Source: Albidovulum sediminis
GTDB lineage: Bacteria; Pseudomonadota; Alphaproteobacteria; Rhodobacterales; Rhodobacteraceae
DNA length: 64,000 nucleotides
Direction of reading: 5' to 3'
Assembly: GCF_025380365.1 (NCBI RefSeq)
Contig: NZ_JAOCQF010000002.1
Span: forward strand, 390,846 to 454,845
The notes under the pieces are model-generated. The model did no database searches. It saw nothing but the letters and a program-made list of their open reading frames with translations, and was not told the DNA's origin. The position numbers and the translations under genes were made by a program. Below, piece by piece: positions 36,379 to 45,692 of this stretch (position 1 is the stretch's first letter; every line of letters begins with the position of its first letter).

Positions 36379-37001
36379 GCGGGAGCGATCAGCTTGGTGA
36401 ACAGAAGGTCGAGGAAGTCATGCGCCTCGGCATAGGGATCATGGCCTTCGCCCAGAACCGCGCGCACCTGCACCTCGAAGTCCGCGTAGTGCTGCGTCAG
36501 CGCCCAGATCGCGAAGATCAGGTGATGCGGGGGCAGGTCGGCGATCCGCCCCTCGGCCGCCCACTGCCGGAGCACCGCCGCCTTTTCATCGACCAGCGAT
36601 TTAAGCTCCCCCCCCAGAAGCTCCATCAGCCGCGGCGCGCCCTGAAGCACCTCGTTGGCAAAAAGCCGGCTTTCGCGGGGGTAGTCGCGCGACAGGTCGA
36701 GCTTGCGGCGGACGTAGGCGAGGATTTCGCGCGTCGGATCGCCGGCGGGGTCGAGCGTGCGCAACGGGTCGAGCCAGGTATCGAGGAGCCGCGACAAGAG
36801 GTCGAGATGGATCGCCTCCTTCGAGGGGAAGTAGTAAAGCAGGTTGGGCTTGGAAAGCCCCGCCCGCTCGGCGATCTGGTCGAGCGTCGCGCCCCGGAAC
36901 CCCTGCTGGGAAAAGACGTCCAGCGCCGCCTCGCGGATCAGTTCGCGGTTGCGTTGCTGGATGCGCGTCCGGGCGCGCGGCTTGTGGCGATCCTCGTTCA
37001 A
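36363..37001 (-). CDS. rutR: TetR-family regulator, RutR type
   Basis: This 212-aa protein has an N-terminal TetR helix-turn-helix (FRGATLDQIAERAGLSKPNLLYYFPSKEAIH) and the YcdC/RutR-type C-terminal domain (HLIFAIWALTQHYADFEVQVRAVLG). RutR responds to uracil or thymine in E. coli. Position next to preT and preA fits a pyrimidine-catabolism regulator. Its 3' end overlaps the small exported protein gene. Confidence 0.85.
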   Translation of the reverse strand: MNEDRHKPRARTRIQQRNRELIREAALDVFSQQGFRGATLDQIAERAGLSKPNLLYYFPSKEAIHLDLLSRLLDTWLDPLRTLDPAGDPTREILAYVRRKLDLSRDYPRESRLFANEVLQGAPRLMELLGGELKSLVDEKAAVLRQWAAEGRIADLPPHHLIFAIWALTQHYADFEVQVRAVLGEGHDPYAEAHDFLDLLFTKLIAPAQRTG

Positions 37002-37116
37002 ACCCCCTCCACCCGGTCGCGCGGCCGATCAGGCTCCCATCCCTGCTAGCTTGGCGCCATCCTGAACGCAACCGCGAATGGCGCCGGATGGGGCAGCGGG
37101 CAGGCCGTTCCCGACC

Positions 37117-38049
37117 CTAGGCGTCCTGGACACGCTGACAGCCAATGATCGCCCGCGCCAGAAGATCGGCCGCACGCGTGGGCCGCTTTCTCGGATAGAC
37201 GATCTGGAAGGTGTCGAAAAAGGTAATCCGGTCCCGTGCGAGTGTGCGTAGCCGGCCACTGCGGACCTCGGGGGCTGCATAGTGGTCCGGCAGAAAGCCG
37301 ATGTAGGCGCCGGACAGGACCAGAAGCAGCGTGCTTTCCATGTGGGCCGACACGGCCCGCCAGTTGAAATCGACCCCGCAGATCGGAACCTGCGGCATGT
37401 AGGTGCGTCCGGCGAAGTCCTGGCGGGCAAGAACGGCATCCGTGACGGATGCCTCGGCGGCCGGAAACAGCGGATGCCCCTGCCCGCAATAAAGGTTCTG
37501 CCGTTCCTCGAACAGGTCGACGACATGCATCTGGCCCAGCGGTTGTTGCGCGGGCATCAGAACGACCTGATAGCGCCCGTTGAGGATCCCCTGCGACAGC
37601 GCCTGCGGTGCCGCGATGTCGATGGACAGGCGGACCTGCGGTGCCAGCCCCGCGAATTGCGCCACCGCGCGGTCAAGCCCAAGCGCCCGGTTGGTCAGCA
37701 TCGCGTCGACCGTCCCGAAGCTGAGGTCGCCCGAAAGCTCACCCTGCGCTTCCAGCACCACGTTCTGGAAACGGTCGATGGAGCCGAAGAGATCGAGGAT
37801 CGCGGAATGGACCTGCCGCCCCTCCTCTGTCAGATAGAAGCCGCCGCGCCCCCGTTCGCACAGGCGCACCGCAAGCCGTTCCTCCAGATGCCGCATGTGT
37901 GCCGAAATCGTTGCCTGCGTCATCCCGAGGCTGGCCTGCGCTGCGGAGAAGCCGTTCGCCTGAACGATTTCCGCGAACACGCGCAAGAGCCGCAAGTCGA
38001 TGTCCGTCAGCCCGCGTTTTCGCCCGATGCGCACGTTTTCCGATCCCAT
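37117..38049 (-). CDS. LysR-family regulator of the ureohydrolase/NCS1 operon
   Basis: This 310-aa protein has a LysR winged helix (residues about 15-75; FSAAQASLGMTQATISAHMRHLEE) and an effector domain ending IIGCQRV. It is divergent from the operon starting at 38147, so it is the likely regulator. A TTCAC/GTGAA palindrome lies in the 97-bp gap. Confidence 0.85.
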   Translation of the reverse strand: MGSENVRIGRKRGLTDIDLRLLRVFAEIVQANGFSAAQASLGMTQATISAHMRHLEERLAVRLCERGRGGFYLTEEGRQVHSAILDLFGSIDRFQNVVLEAQGELSGDLSFGTVDAMLTNRALGLDRAVAQFAGLAPQVRLSIDIAAPQALSQGILNGRYQVVLMPAQQPLGQMHVVDLFEERQNLYCGQGHPLFPAAEASVTDAVLARQDFAGRTYMPQVPICGVDFNWRAVSAHMESTLLLVLSGAYIGFLPDHYAAPEVRSGRLRTLARDRITFFDTFQIVYPRKRPTRAADLLARAIIGCQRVQDA

Positions 38050-38060
38050 ACATTGAATAT

Positions 38061-38072
38061 TTCACAAGTGAA
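38061..38072. promoter_or_regulatory. Palindrome in the LysR-ureohydrolase gap
   Basis: TTCAC-AA-GTGAA is a perfect short palindrome in an AT-rich patch between divergent genes. It may be an operator for the LysR protein, whose start codon lies 12 bp away. Confidence 0.35.
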
Positions 38073-38146
38073 CGTAGAAACATAGATATTTTACGGTGAT
38101 ACAGGCCGTGTTTTCCTGACCCGTGGGCTACAGCGGGAGGGAAACG

Positions 38147-39118
38147 ATGTCAGGCAACGCATACGACCGGGGAAGGCTCGATCTGCCGTTCGTCGGCATC
38201 TGCACCTTTGGCAAGCGTCCCTACGTCGCCGACTGGGACGCGATCGAGGCCGATGTCGCCATTCTGGGCGCGCCCTTCGACTTCGGCACCCAGTTCCGCG
38301 CCGGCGCACGCTTTGGCCCGCGCGGCATCCGCGAGGCGTCCACGCTTTTCGCCTTCGGCCACGGCGGCGCCTACGACCATGAGGACGATGTTACCTATCT
38401 GCCCGCCGACCGGGTGCGGATCGTCGACCTCGGCGATGCCGATATCGTCCACACAGACACGGGCCAGAGCCACGCCAACATCGCCCATGGCGTGCGCACG
38501 ATTCTGGCCGCGGGGGCGCTGCCGGTCGTCCTGGGGGGCGATCATTCGATCAACATCCCCTGCATCGACGCCTTCGAGGACGACTGCGCCAGGAACGGCC
38601 CCATCCATATCGTCCAGATCGATGCGCATCTCGATTTCGTCGATGTCCGCCACGGGGTCCGGTTCGGCCACGGCAACCCGATGCGACGCGCCTCGGAAAA
38701 GGGCTGGGTCGCGGGACTGACGCAGCTTGGCATCCGCAACGTCTCCTCGACCTCGCGCGAGGGGTATGAGGCCGCCCGCGCGGCAGGGTCCGACATCCTC
38801 TCGGTGCGCCAGATGCGCGCGCTTGGGACCGAGGCGGTGCTGGGGCGGATCCCGGACGGCGCGCGGGTTTACCTGACGATCGACATCGACGCCTTCGACC
38901 CGTCGATCGCGCCCGGCACCGGCACGCCGAGCCACGGCGGCTTCCAGTATTACGAGGTGCTGGAACTGCTCGCCGGGCTTTGCCGCCGGAACCGCATCGT
39001 CGGTGTCGACCTGGTCGAGGTTGCCCCGGACTACGACCACTCGGGCTGCACCTCGATCCTTGCCGCACAACTGCTTCTCAATCTGATCGGCCGCATCATG
39101 CATGCGCGCGAGGCCTGA
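38147..39118 (+). CDS. Agmatinase-family ureohydrolase
   Basis: This 323-aa enzyme keeps all the binuclear Mn ligands: His in VVLGGDHSINIP, the Asp/His/Asp of QIDAHLDF and the Asp pair of TIDIDAFDPS. Members hydrolyse guanidino compounds (agmatine, guanidinobutyrate, guanidinopropionate, others) to urea plus an amine. It is the first gene of a tight operon with oxidoreductases and an NCS1 permease, which is unusual for simple agmatinase. The ATG at 38147 follows GGGAGGG. Confidence 0.85.
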   Translation: MSGNAYDRGRLDLPFVGICTFGKRPYVADWDAIEADVAILGAPFDFGTQFRAGARFGPRGIREASTLFAFGHGGAYDHEDDVTYLPADRVRIVDLGDADIVHTDTGQSHANIAHGVRTILAAGALPVVLGGDHSINIPCIDAFEDDCARNGPIHIVQIDAHLDFVDVRHGVRFGHGNPMRRASEKGWVAGLTQLGIRNVSSTSREGYEAARAAGSDILSVRQMRALGTEAVLGRIPDGARVYLTIDIDAFDPSIAPGTGTPSHGGFQYYEVLELLAGLCRRNRIVGVDLVEVAPDYDHSGCTSILAAQLLLNLIGRIMHAREA

Positions 39119-39121
39119 GCC

Positions 39122-39904
39122 ATGGGGCGCGTGGCCTACGACTTCTCCGGCGAGGCGGTGCTGGTCACCGGGGCAAGCCGCGGCATCGGCCGGGCAGTGG
39201 CGCGGGCCTTCGCGCTGGCCGGGGCCGAGGTCGCCGTCCTTTCCTCGGGCGAGGGGATCGTCACCGCCGCGCGCGAGATCGCGGAGGAGACGGGGCGCCC
39301 GGTGCGCGCGCTCGTCTGCGACATCACCGACAGCGCCGCGGTTCGGGACGCGTTTGCCACGCTCGGGCGGATCGACGTTCTGGTGAACAACGCGGGGCTC
39401 GAGGAGATCACGCCCCTGCTTGAGGACGGCGACGAGGTCGAGGCGCGCTTTCGCCGCATCACCGACATCAACACCCATGGCACCTTCCTGGTCACGCGCC
39501 ACGCCGTGCCCAGGATGCGCGCGGGTGGGCGGATCATCCTGACCGCCTCGATCTGGAGCCGCGTCGCGGTGGCGGAGTTTGCGGCCTATGTCGGGTCCAA
39601 GCACGCCAATCTGGGTTTCACACGGGTGGCGGCGAAGGAACTCGGCCCCCGCGGCATCCGGGTGAACGCGGTCTGCCCGGGCTGGGTCCGGACCGAGGCG
39701 GCGATGCGCTCGCTCGCCGAAATGTCGCGCCGCACCGGCCGCAGCGAAGGCGACCTTCTGGCCGAGATCACTGCCGCGCAAGTCCTGCCGGGGCTTCTGG
39801 AGCCGGACGATCTTGCCGCGCCCTATCTCTTCCTCGCCTCCGAAGGGGCGCGCGACATGACCGGGCAGGCGCTGATGCTCGACCGCGGCGAGGTCATGGC
39901 ATGA
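39122..39904 (+). CDS. Short-chain dehydrogenase/reductase 1
   Basis: This 260-aa classical SDR has the cofactor motif TGASRGIGRA, the structural motif NNAGLE, Ser in ILTASIWS and the active-site YVGSK. It would oxidise an alcohol or reduce a carbonyl with NAD(P). It starts 3 bp after the ureohydrolase stop and its own stop overlaps the next SDR start (ATGA). Confidence 0.85.
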   Translation: MGRVAYDFSGEAVLVTGASRGIGRAVARAFALAGAEVAVLSSGEGIVTAAREIAEETGRPVRALVCDITDSAAVRDAFATLGRIDVLVNNAGLEEITPLLEDGDEVEARFRRITDINTHGTFLVTRHAVPRMRAGGRIILTASIWSRVAVAEFAAYVGSKHANLGFTRVAAKELGPRGIRVNAVCPGWVRTEAAMRSLAEMSRRTGRSEGDLLAEITAAQVLPGLLEPDDLAAPYLFLASEGARDMTGQALMLDRGEVMA

Positions 39905-40605
39905 GCGCGCGGGTCCTGGTCACCGGCGCGGCGCGGGGCATCGGTGCGGCCTGCGCGCACGCCTTTGCCGAGGGTGGCGCGCTGGTCGCCGTAGCCGATC
40001 TGGCCGCGCCTTCCTGGGACGGCCCGGCATTCGCCTGCGACGTCGCGGAGGAAGCTGCGGTCGCTGCGATGGCCGGCAGGCTGAAGGCGGAATGGGGCGG
40101 GCTGGACGTGCTTGTCCACTGCGCGGGCATCATCCACGAGGCGCCGCTGCTCGACACCCCGACCGAGGATTTCGACCGCGTGATCGCCGTCAACCTGCGC
40201 GGCAGCTTCCTGGTCGGCCGCGCCGCAATCGGGTTGATGACGCCCGACCCGGAAAACCCGCCGCGCGTCCTGATGATCGCCTCGGACATGGCGCATTGCG
40301 GCCGTGAGACGTTTTCGCCCTATGTCGCCTCGAAGCACGGCGTCCTGGGCCTCGTGCGCAGCTGGGCGAAGGAATTCGCGCCGGGCATCCTGGTCAACGC
40401 GATCTGCCCCGGCCCCATCGACACCGAGATGCTGGGCGCCACGAACATGAGCGCGGAGTGGCGGGCGCGGGAACTTGCGATCCCGCTCGCCCGCTTCGGC
40501 CAGCCGGAGGAGGTCGCCGCCCTCGCCCTTTTCCTCGCCGGAGAAGGCGGCCGCTTCTTCACCGGCCAGGGCATCGGCCCCAATGGCGGGAGCGTGATGT
40601 CATGA
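39901..40605 (+). CDS. Short-chain dehydrogenase/reductase 2
   Basis: This 234-aa SDR has TGAARGIGAA, HCAGII, Ser in MIASDMAHC and active-site YVASK. It differs enough from its neighbour to act on another substrate or step. It is coupled by 4-bp overlaps to the genes on both sides. Confidence 0.85.
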   Translation: MSARVLVTGAARGIGAACAHAFAEGGALVAVADLAAPSWDGPAFACDVAEEAAVAAMAGRLKAEWGGLDVLVHCAGIIHEAPLLDTPTEDFDRVIAVNLRGSFLVGRAAIGLMTPDPENPPRVLMIASDMAHCGRETFSPYVASKHGVLGLVRSWAKEFAPGILVNAICPGPIDTEMLGATNMSAEWRARELAIPLARFGQPEEVAALALFLAGEGGRFFTGQGIGPNGGSVMS

Positions 40606-41492
40606 TCGCCAATCCGATCCCCTGGCCCGATGGCGCGAAGTGCGCGGCCTGTGTCAGCTTCGACATGGACGCCGACAGCCTGATCCACATTGCGCATCCC
40701 CAGGACGGGCACAGCCGGGTCGCGGCCATCTCGATGCTGCGCTACGGCCCCGAGGTCGCGATCCCGCGCATCGTCGAAAGCTACCGCCAGCTTGGTATTC
40801 GCCAGACCTTCTTCATCCCCGCCTGGTGCATCGAACAGTATCCGCAGGCGGTGGAGACGATCCTGCAGGGCGGGCACGAGATCGCGCACCACGGCTTCCT
40901 GCACGAACATCCGCGCGAACTGACCGACGACGAGGAGGCGCACTGGCTCGACCGCGGCATCGAGGTGATCGTCAGGGCCACCGGCCGGCGCCCGCGCGGC
41001 TGGCGCGCGCCGCTTTACAATTTCTCCCACCGCTCGGCCGATCTGCTGGCCTCACGCGGATTCGCCTACGATGCCTCGCTGATGGGTGACGACCAGCCGT
41101 ATCTGATCGACTGCGCCGCCGGGCGGCTGGTCGAGTTGCCGTCGCACTGGGGCCTCGATGACTGGCCGCAATACGTGCAGTCGATGGATCTCGACTACAT
41201 GATGCCGATCCGTGCGCCGGGCGACGGCTTCCGCGCCTTCGCGGAGGAGTTCGAGGCGGCCTATGCCCACGGCGGGCTGTGGGTGCCTGTGGTGCATCCC
41301 TTCGCGACCGGGCGGTTGGCGCGTTGGCAGGTCGTTCATCGCTTTCTCGCCGCCGTGATGGAGCGCGGCGACGTCTGGTTCGCGCCGATGGAGGAGATCG
41401 CGGCGCATGTGCAGTCGGTGGTGGCGTCGGGCGCGTGGGTCCCGCGCATCGACCGGCTGCCCTACTACGCCGGCCCGGTCCGGGTCGGATGA
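40602..41492 (+). CDS. CE4/PuuE-like polysaccharide-deacetylase-family hydrolase
   Basis: This 296-aa protein has the NodB-fold metal site: Asp-Met-Asp in SFDMDADS and the two histidines in HEIAHHGFLHEH; RAPLYNFS and the late VVHPFATGR complete the pocket. Cytosolic members such as PuuE open cyclic ureides (allantoin), while others deacetylate glycans. No signal peptide and a catabolic operon favour a small C-N substrate. The start is coupled to the preceding SDR stop. Confidence 0.8.
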   Translation: MIANPIPWPDGAKCAACVSFDMDADSLIHIAHPQDGHSRVAAISMLRYGPEVAIPRIVESYRQLGIRQTFFIPAWCIEQYPQAVETILQGGHEIAHHGFLHEHPRELTDDEEAHWLDRGIEVIVRATGRRPRGWRAPLYNFSHRSADLLASRGFAYDASLMGDDQPYLIDCAAGRLVELPSHWGLDDWPQYVQSMDLDYMMPIRAPGDGFRAFAEEFEAAYAHGGLWVPVVHPFATGRLARWQVVHRFLAAVMERGDVWFAPMEEIAAHVQSVVASGAWVPRIDRLPYYAGPVRVG

Positions 41493-41495
41493 CAT

Positions 41496-41516
41496 CGCCG
41501 CCATGGCGTGGCGGCG
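41496..41516 (+). other. Hairpin after the CE4 hydrolase gene
   Basis: CGCCGCCA and TGGCGGCG form a perfect 8-bp stem over a 5-nt loop, 3 bp after the stop. It may adjust expression between the enzyme genes and the transport genes. Confidence 0.45.
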
Positions 41517-41556
41517 GCAACGGGCCGCAAGCGGCCGCAAACGGGAGGGCAAGGCA

Positions 41557-41721
41557 ATGGATGGCAACGAGGCCCGGTGGCTGGCCGAAATCGAACGCCG
41601 CGCGGCGATCTACGACGCCGAGGGGGATACGCGCGAGGGGCGGCTGGTTGCCGCCGACTACCTCGGGATGGCGGCGCTGATGCTGGCGCTGACTGTCGGC
41701 TTCTGGATGTGGGCGGTGTGA
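41557..41721 (+). CDS. 54-aa single-pass membrane peptide
   Basis: The ATG at 41557 follows GGGAGGG, and the product has a charged N-terminus (EARWLAEIERRAAIYDAEGD) and a C-terminal membrane helix (LGMAALMLALTVGFWMWAV). It ends 1 bp before the NCS1 permease. This suggests a small transporter partner, much as small subunits pair with other carriers. No family is recognised. Confidence 0.7.
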   Translation: MDGNEARWLAEIERRAAIYDAEGDTREGRLVAADYLGMAALMLALTVGFWMWAV

Positions 41722-41722
41722 C

Positions 41723-43192
41723 ATGACGACGAAATCCGCATCGGAAACGTTGGAGCGGCGGTCGGGTCCGGCCGCGGGATCGCAAGGCTGGAGTGCCGCG
41801 GCCGAACGCGGCGACGCGCCGCTTCTGCCCTCCGAAAGGCTCTGGGGCTTCAAGGAGTTCACCTTTGCGAACTCCGCGCTCGCCATCGCCACCTGGGCCT
41901 TCCTGATCGGCGGCGCCGTCGGCCTGTTCGTCGGCCCGAAGGAAGGCATCGCCGCCATCGTCATCGGCAACATCTTCGGCGTCGTCCTGACGGCGCTCGC
42001 GACCACGGTGATGGCCGGGCGCTACGGGGTCGAGCAGTTCGTAGCACTCCGCAGCCAGTTCGGCTACAACGGCAGCCGGCTGGTCTACCTGCTCGCCGTC
42101 ATCGTCCTGACGATGGGCTGGCTTGCCGTCCTTGCGATGATGTTCGGCCGCTCCATCGACGGGCTGACCGCGCTGGCCAGCGGGGGGGAGGCATCGCCCC
42201 TCGGGATCAAGGTCGCCATCGCCTCGGTCGGTGCGATCCTGCTGACCTGGTTCATCGTCGCGCGCGGCCCGACCTCGATCAAGGTCTTCAACATGATCGT
42301 CGCGCCGGCCCTCGTGCTTCTGATGGTCGCGATGCTCTGGCTCATCCTCAGCCGGCACAGCTTCGGCGATCTGATGGCGATGGAGGCGCTCGACCCGCCG
42401 TTCGAGGACAGGCACCTGAACTTCATCATCGCGATCGAGATCAACATGGCGGCGGGCTTTTCCTGGTGGCCCTACATCGGCAACCTCGCCCGCCTGACCC
42501 GGAACGAGCGGACGGCCTTCTGGCCGAACATCCTCGGCATCTTCGGGGCCGCCGTGCTGGGCGAGATCGTGGGACTGCTGGCGGCGGTCGCGCTGGGCGA
42601 CAGCGATCCGACGATCTGGATGACGCAGATCGCCGGCGTTGCTGTGGGGGTCGTTGCGCTGGGTTTCATCGCCTTCGCCAACATCACCTCGATGGCGAAC
42701 ATCCTCTACACCTCGATCGTCGGGCTGCGTCAGGTCGGCACCGAGGGGCTTCGCCGGCTTGGCTGGGGAACGATCCTGTTCGGGTTCTGTATCATTCCCC
42801 TGATCCTGGTTCTGGCCTACCCGCAGATGTACGACGGCTTCTTCATCTTCCTCGTCTGGACCTCGGCGCTCAATTCCGCGCTCGCCGGGATCGGGATCGC
42901 CGACTACTTCTTCCTGCGCCGCCAGCGGCTTGACCTCCGGGCGCTGCACGGGCCGCAGGAACACGGAAGCTACCGGTTCATCGGAGGCTTCAACCCGATC
43001 GGGCTTGTGGCGCTTGCCATCGGGTTCCTGACCTATGTCTGGCTCTTCAACCCCCAGACGCTCGATAACGTCGCGGCCTTCCGCTACCTGACCGCGTCGC
43101 TGCCGTCCTGCGTCATCGCGGGGCTTGTCCACTACGTCCTGACGCGGCTCTTCGCACACGGCCGGCATTGGGGCGATTACCCGCGCGGCTGA
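41723..43192 (+). CDS. NCS1-family permease (nucleobase/hydantoin/allantoin type)
   Basis: This 489-aa membrane protein has about 12 segments and NCS1 traits: the entry region [42 protein letters not shown] and [23 protein letters not shown]1 carriers import nucleobases, hydantoins, allantoin or related ring compounds, usually with Na+ or H+. It is the probable importer of this operon's substrate. Confidence 0.86.
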   Translation: MTTKSASETLERRSGPAAGSQGWSAAAERGDAPLLPSERLWGFKEFTFANSALAIATWAFLIGGAVGLFVGPKEGIAAIVIGNIFGVVLTALATTVMAGRYGVEQFVALRSQFGYNGSRLVYLLAVIVLTMGWLAVLAMMFGRSIDGLTALASGGEASPLGIKVAIASVGAILLTWFIVARGPTSIKVFNMIVAPALVLLMVAMLWLILSRHSFGDLMAMEALDPPFEDRHLNFIIAIEINMAAGFSWWPYIGNLARLTRNERTAFWPNILGIFGAAVLGEIVGLLAAVALGDSDPTIWMTQIAGVAVGVVALGFIAFANITSMANILYTSIVGLRQVGTEGLRRLGWGTILFGFCIIPLILVLAYPQMYDGFFIFLVWTSALNSALAGIGIADYFFLRRQRLDLRALHGPQEHGSYRFIGGFNPIGLVALAIGFLTYVWLFNPQTLDNVAAFRYLTASLPSCVIAGLVHYVLTRLFAHGRHWGDYPRG

Positions 43193-43200
43193 CACCCCAA

Positions 43201-43227
43201 CGGCAGGCGCCTCGTGTGCGCCTGCCG
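43201..43227 (+). other. 10-bp-stem hairpin between permease and GMC genes
   Basis: CGGCAGGCGC and GCGCCTGCCG form a perfect stem with a 7-nt loop in the 83-bp gap. It could be a terminator for the permease or a spacer that lowers expression of the GMC gene. Confidence 0.5.
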
Positions 43228-43275
43228 ATCATCCCGAAACCATCATCACATCCCGAACGACAGGGAGGGAACGCC

Positions 43276-44970
43276 ATGAGCAAGTCCTTCGACTACATCA
43301 TCATCGGTGCCGGTTCGGCCGGATGCGTCCTTGCGAACCGGCTGAGCGAAGACCCGGCGACGCGCGTTCTGGTCCTGGAGTACGGCGGTTCGGACAAGTC
43401 GATCTTCATCCAGATGCCGACGGCGCTGTCGATTCCGATGAACGGCACCAAGTACAACTGGAAATACATGACCCTGCCGGAACCCGGCCTCGACGGGCGG
43501 CAGGTGCATTGCCCGCGCGGCAAGGTGCTGGGGGGGTCATCCTCGATCAACGGGCTGGTCTACATGCGCGGCCATGCCCGCGACTTCGACGAATGGGAAT
43601 TGCTCGGTGCAAGGGGCTGGGGCTATGCGCATTGCCTGCCCTACTTCCAGCGTGCCGAGGCCTGGAAGGGCGGCGGCGACGAATGGCGGGGGGGCGGCGG
43701 CCCCCTGGCCACGAACGCCGGCAACGAGATGCGCAACCCGCTCTACCGCGCGTTTGTCGAGGCCGGGCGCGAGGCGGGATACGTCACCACCGACGATCCC
43801 AACGGCCATCTGCAGGAAGGCTTCGGCCCGATGCACATGACGGTGAAGGACGGCCGCCGCTGGTCGACCGCCAATGCCTATCTGAAACCCGCGATGAGCC
43901 GGCCGAACCTGACCGTCCTGACCCATGCCATGACGCGGCGGGTGATCCTCGAGGGCAAGCGCGCCGTCGGGGTGGAGTACGATCACGACGGCCAGCGCCA
44001 TGTCGCGCGGGCCGCGCGCGAGGTGCTGATCGCCTCCGGCCCCATCGGCGCGCCGCATCTTCTTCAGCGGTCCGGCATCGGCCCCGCCGAGGTGCTGCGC
44101 AAGGCTGGGGTCGAGGTCCTGCACGACCTTCCGGGCGTGGGCGAGAACCTTCAGGACCATTCTGAGGTCTACATCCAGTATGCCTGCAAGGAGCCGATCA
44201 CCCTGAATGGCAAGATGGGGCTTTTCAGCCGCTTTCTCATCGGCGCCGAATGGGTGCTGTTCAAGCGCGGGCTTTCGGTGACGAACCATTTCGAAAGCGG
44301 CGGCTTCATCCGCTCGGACGCGTCGCTGGAATGGCCGGACATCCAGTTCCACTTCCTGCCCGCAGCGATGCGCTACGACGGCAAGAAGCCGCTGAAGGGC
44401 CACGGCTTCATGGTCCTGACCGGGCCGAACAAGCCGAAGAGCCGGGGCCATGTGCGCCTGCGCTCGGCCGACCCCTACGAACAGCCCGACATCCTGTTCA
44501 ACTACCTCTCGCGCGAGGAGGACCGGGAAGGGTTCCGCCGCTGTCTGCGCCTGACGCGCGAGATTGTCGCCCAGCCCGCCTTCGACCGCTTCCGCGGCGA
44601 AGAAATCGCCCCCGGACAAGAGGTGCAGAGCGATGACGAGATCGACGCCTGGGTGCGTGAGACGATGGAAAGCACCTATCACCCCTGCGGCACCTGCCGG
44701 ATGGGCGAGGACGCGATGGCGGTGGTGGACAGCACGCTGAACGTGCGCGGGATCAAGCGGTTGCGGGTGATCGACAGTTCGGTTTTCCCGACCGAGCCGA
44801 ACGCCAACCTGAACGCCCCGACGATCATGCTGGCGGAAAGGGCGGCCGACATCGTGCGCGGGCGCCCGCTTCTGGCGCCGTCGAACGCGCCGGTGGGGCT
44901 GGCCCCGGGCGCGGGGAAGACCCAGCGCAGCGGTGCCCCCGTCCGGGCAGGACAGGTGCCGCGCCGCTGA
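43276..44970 (+). CDS. GMC oxidoreductase, choline-dehydrogenase type
   Basis: This 564-aa flavoprotein has the N-terminal FAD site [16 protein letters not shown], the GMC signature [18 protein letters not shown] and the BetA-like active-site [12 protein letters not shown]. Choline dehydrogenase is the closest family, but the operon has no betB or betI, so another primary alcohol is possible. The C-terminal 35 residues are low-complexity. A GGGAGGG ribosome-binding site precedes the ATG. Confidence 0.82.
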   Translation: MSKSFDYIIIGAGSAGCVLANRLSEDPATRVLVLEYGGSDKSIFIQMPTALSIPMNGTKYNWKYMTLPEPGLDGRQVHCPRGKVLGGSSSINGLVYMRGHARDFDEWELLGARGWGYAHCLPYFQRAEAWKGGGDEWRGGGGPLATNAGNEMRNPLYRAFVEAGREAGYVTTDDPNGHLQEGFGPMHMTVKDGRRWSTANAYLKPAMSRPNLTVLTHAMTRRVILEGKRAVGVEYDHDGQRHVARAAREVLIASGPIGAPHLLQRSGIGPAEVLRKAGVEVLHDLPGVGENLQDHSEVYIQYACKEPITLNGKMGLFSRFLIGAEWVLFKRGLSVTNHFESGGFIRSDASLEWPDIQFHFLPAAMRYDGKKPLKGHGFMVLTGPNKPKSRGHVRLRSADPYEQPDILFNYLSREEDREGFRRCLRLTREIVAQPAFDRFRGEEIAPGQEVQSDDEIDAWVRETMESTYHPCGTCRMGEDAMAVVDSTLNVRGIKRLRVIDSSVFPTEPNANLNAPTIMLAERAADIVRGRPLLAPSNAPVGLAPGAGKTQRSGAPVRAGQVPRR

Positions 44971-45000
44971 GCTGCCTCCAGGCCGGAAGGCCGGAAACGG

Positions 45001-45074
45001 AATGGGCGCTGACCGCGAAGGCGAAGGCTGCGAACAGCCCGCCCACCAGCGGCCTGTCGCGATCAGCGCCCATC
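45001..45074. other. Long imperfect palindrome, possible structured RNA
   Basis: ATGGGCGCTGA (45002-45012) is the exact reverse complement of TCAGCGCCCAT (45063-45073). The stem continues inward for five more pairs after one mismatch. Inside sits a second stem, GGCTG-CGAA-CAGCC (45026-45039). It could be a terminator domain, a small RNA or a recombination site. It lies in the 241-bp gap between convergent genes, which shows nothing else clear. Confidence 0.45.
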
Positions 45075-45211
45075 CCCCGAGGGGGCGTCGGCGCATCGCT
45101 GCGTGCCTCGGTCGCCCCGGGGAAGGGTGAAAGCCCGCGGATGCGGGCCAGGAAAGGATCGGGCGCCCTTGGCCTTGCGGATCCTCCGTTCCGTCATGGT
45201 CAGGGAAGCCG

Positions 45212-45655
45212 TCATGAGGCTTCAGCCGTTTCGAGCGTGCACCCGCCCGCCCCCAAGCGCAGCGCGACATCGGCCAGCGTGGACCGGTCGAGATCGGCGA
45301 GGAAGGCGGCCTCGGCCGACCGCAGTCGCGCCTTGAGGCGGCAGCGCCCGTCGATCGAACAATCGCCGCCGCCGGTGGCAAAGCATTCCACCAGCGGCTG
45401 CCCGTTCTCCAGAAGGCCGATCAGCGTGCCAAGCCTGATCTCGCTTGCGGGCCGCGCCAGCGTCGCCCCGCCGCCGCCGCCGCGCCGCGTGGCGACGTAG
45501 CCGGCCTGGGCAAGCCGCTGCATGATCTTCGTCAGATGATGGCGCGACAGGCCGAATTCCTCAGCCAGTTCGGCGGTGGAGAACCCGCGCTCGGGCGCGC
45601 CCGCCATGCGCATCATCATCCGCAGTCCGTAGTCGGTGAAGGAAGTCAGGCGCAT
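45212..45655 (-). CDS. Rrf2-family iron-sulfur regulator, NsrR-like
   Basis: This 147-aa protein has a winged helix (residues 1-60; FSTAELAEEFGLSRHHLTKIMQRLAQAGYV) and three cysteines at 91, 99 and 105. NsrR of E. coli has cysteines at 91, 96 and 102 that hold an NO-sensitive Fe-S cluster. It is divergent from a nitronate monooxygenase gene, with a palindrome between them, and probably represses it. Confidence 0.83.
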   Translation of the reverse strand: MRLTSFTDYGLRMMMRMAGAPERGFSTAELAEEFGLSRHHLTKIMQRLAQAGYVATRRGGGGGATLARPASEIRLGTLIGLLENGQPLVECFATGGGDCSIDGRCRLKARLRSAEAAFLADLDRSTLADVALRLGAGGCTLETAEAS

Positions 45656-45679
45656 GGTGCGGCGTCCCGGGTTGAATAA

Positions 45680-45692
45680 GTATTTACAATAC
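45680..45692. promoter_or_regulatory. Palindromic NsrR-type site
   Basis: GTATT-TAC-AATAC is a perfect inverted repeat in an AT-rich patch 25-37 bp upstream of the regulator start. NsrR and related Rrf2 sites are AT-rich inverted repeats containing TATTT/AAATA. This supports autoregulation and control of the divergent gene. Confidence 0.5.

Noticed and set aside
43276-44970. Choline-to-betaine operon (betA with betB/betI)
   Set aside because: No betaine aldehyde dehydrogenase or BetI regulator is adjacent; the gene is instead the last of a ureohydrolase/NCS1 operon, so only the GMC family is claimed.
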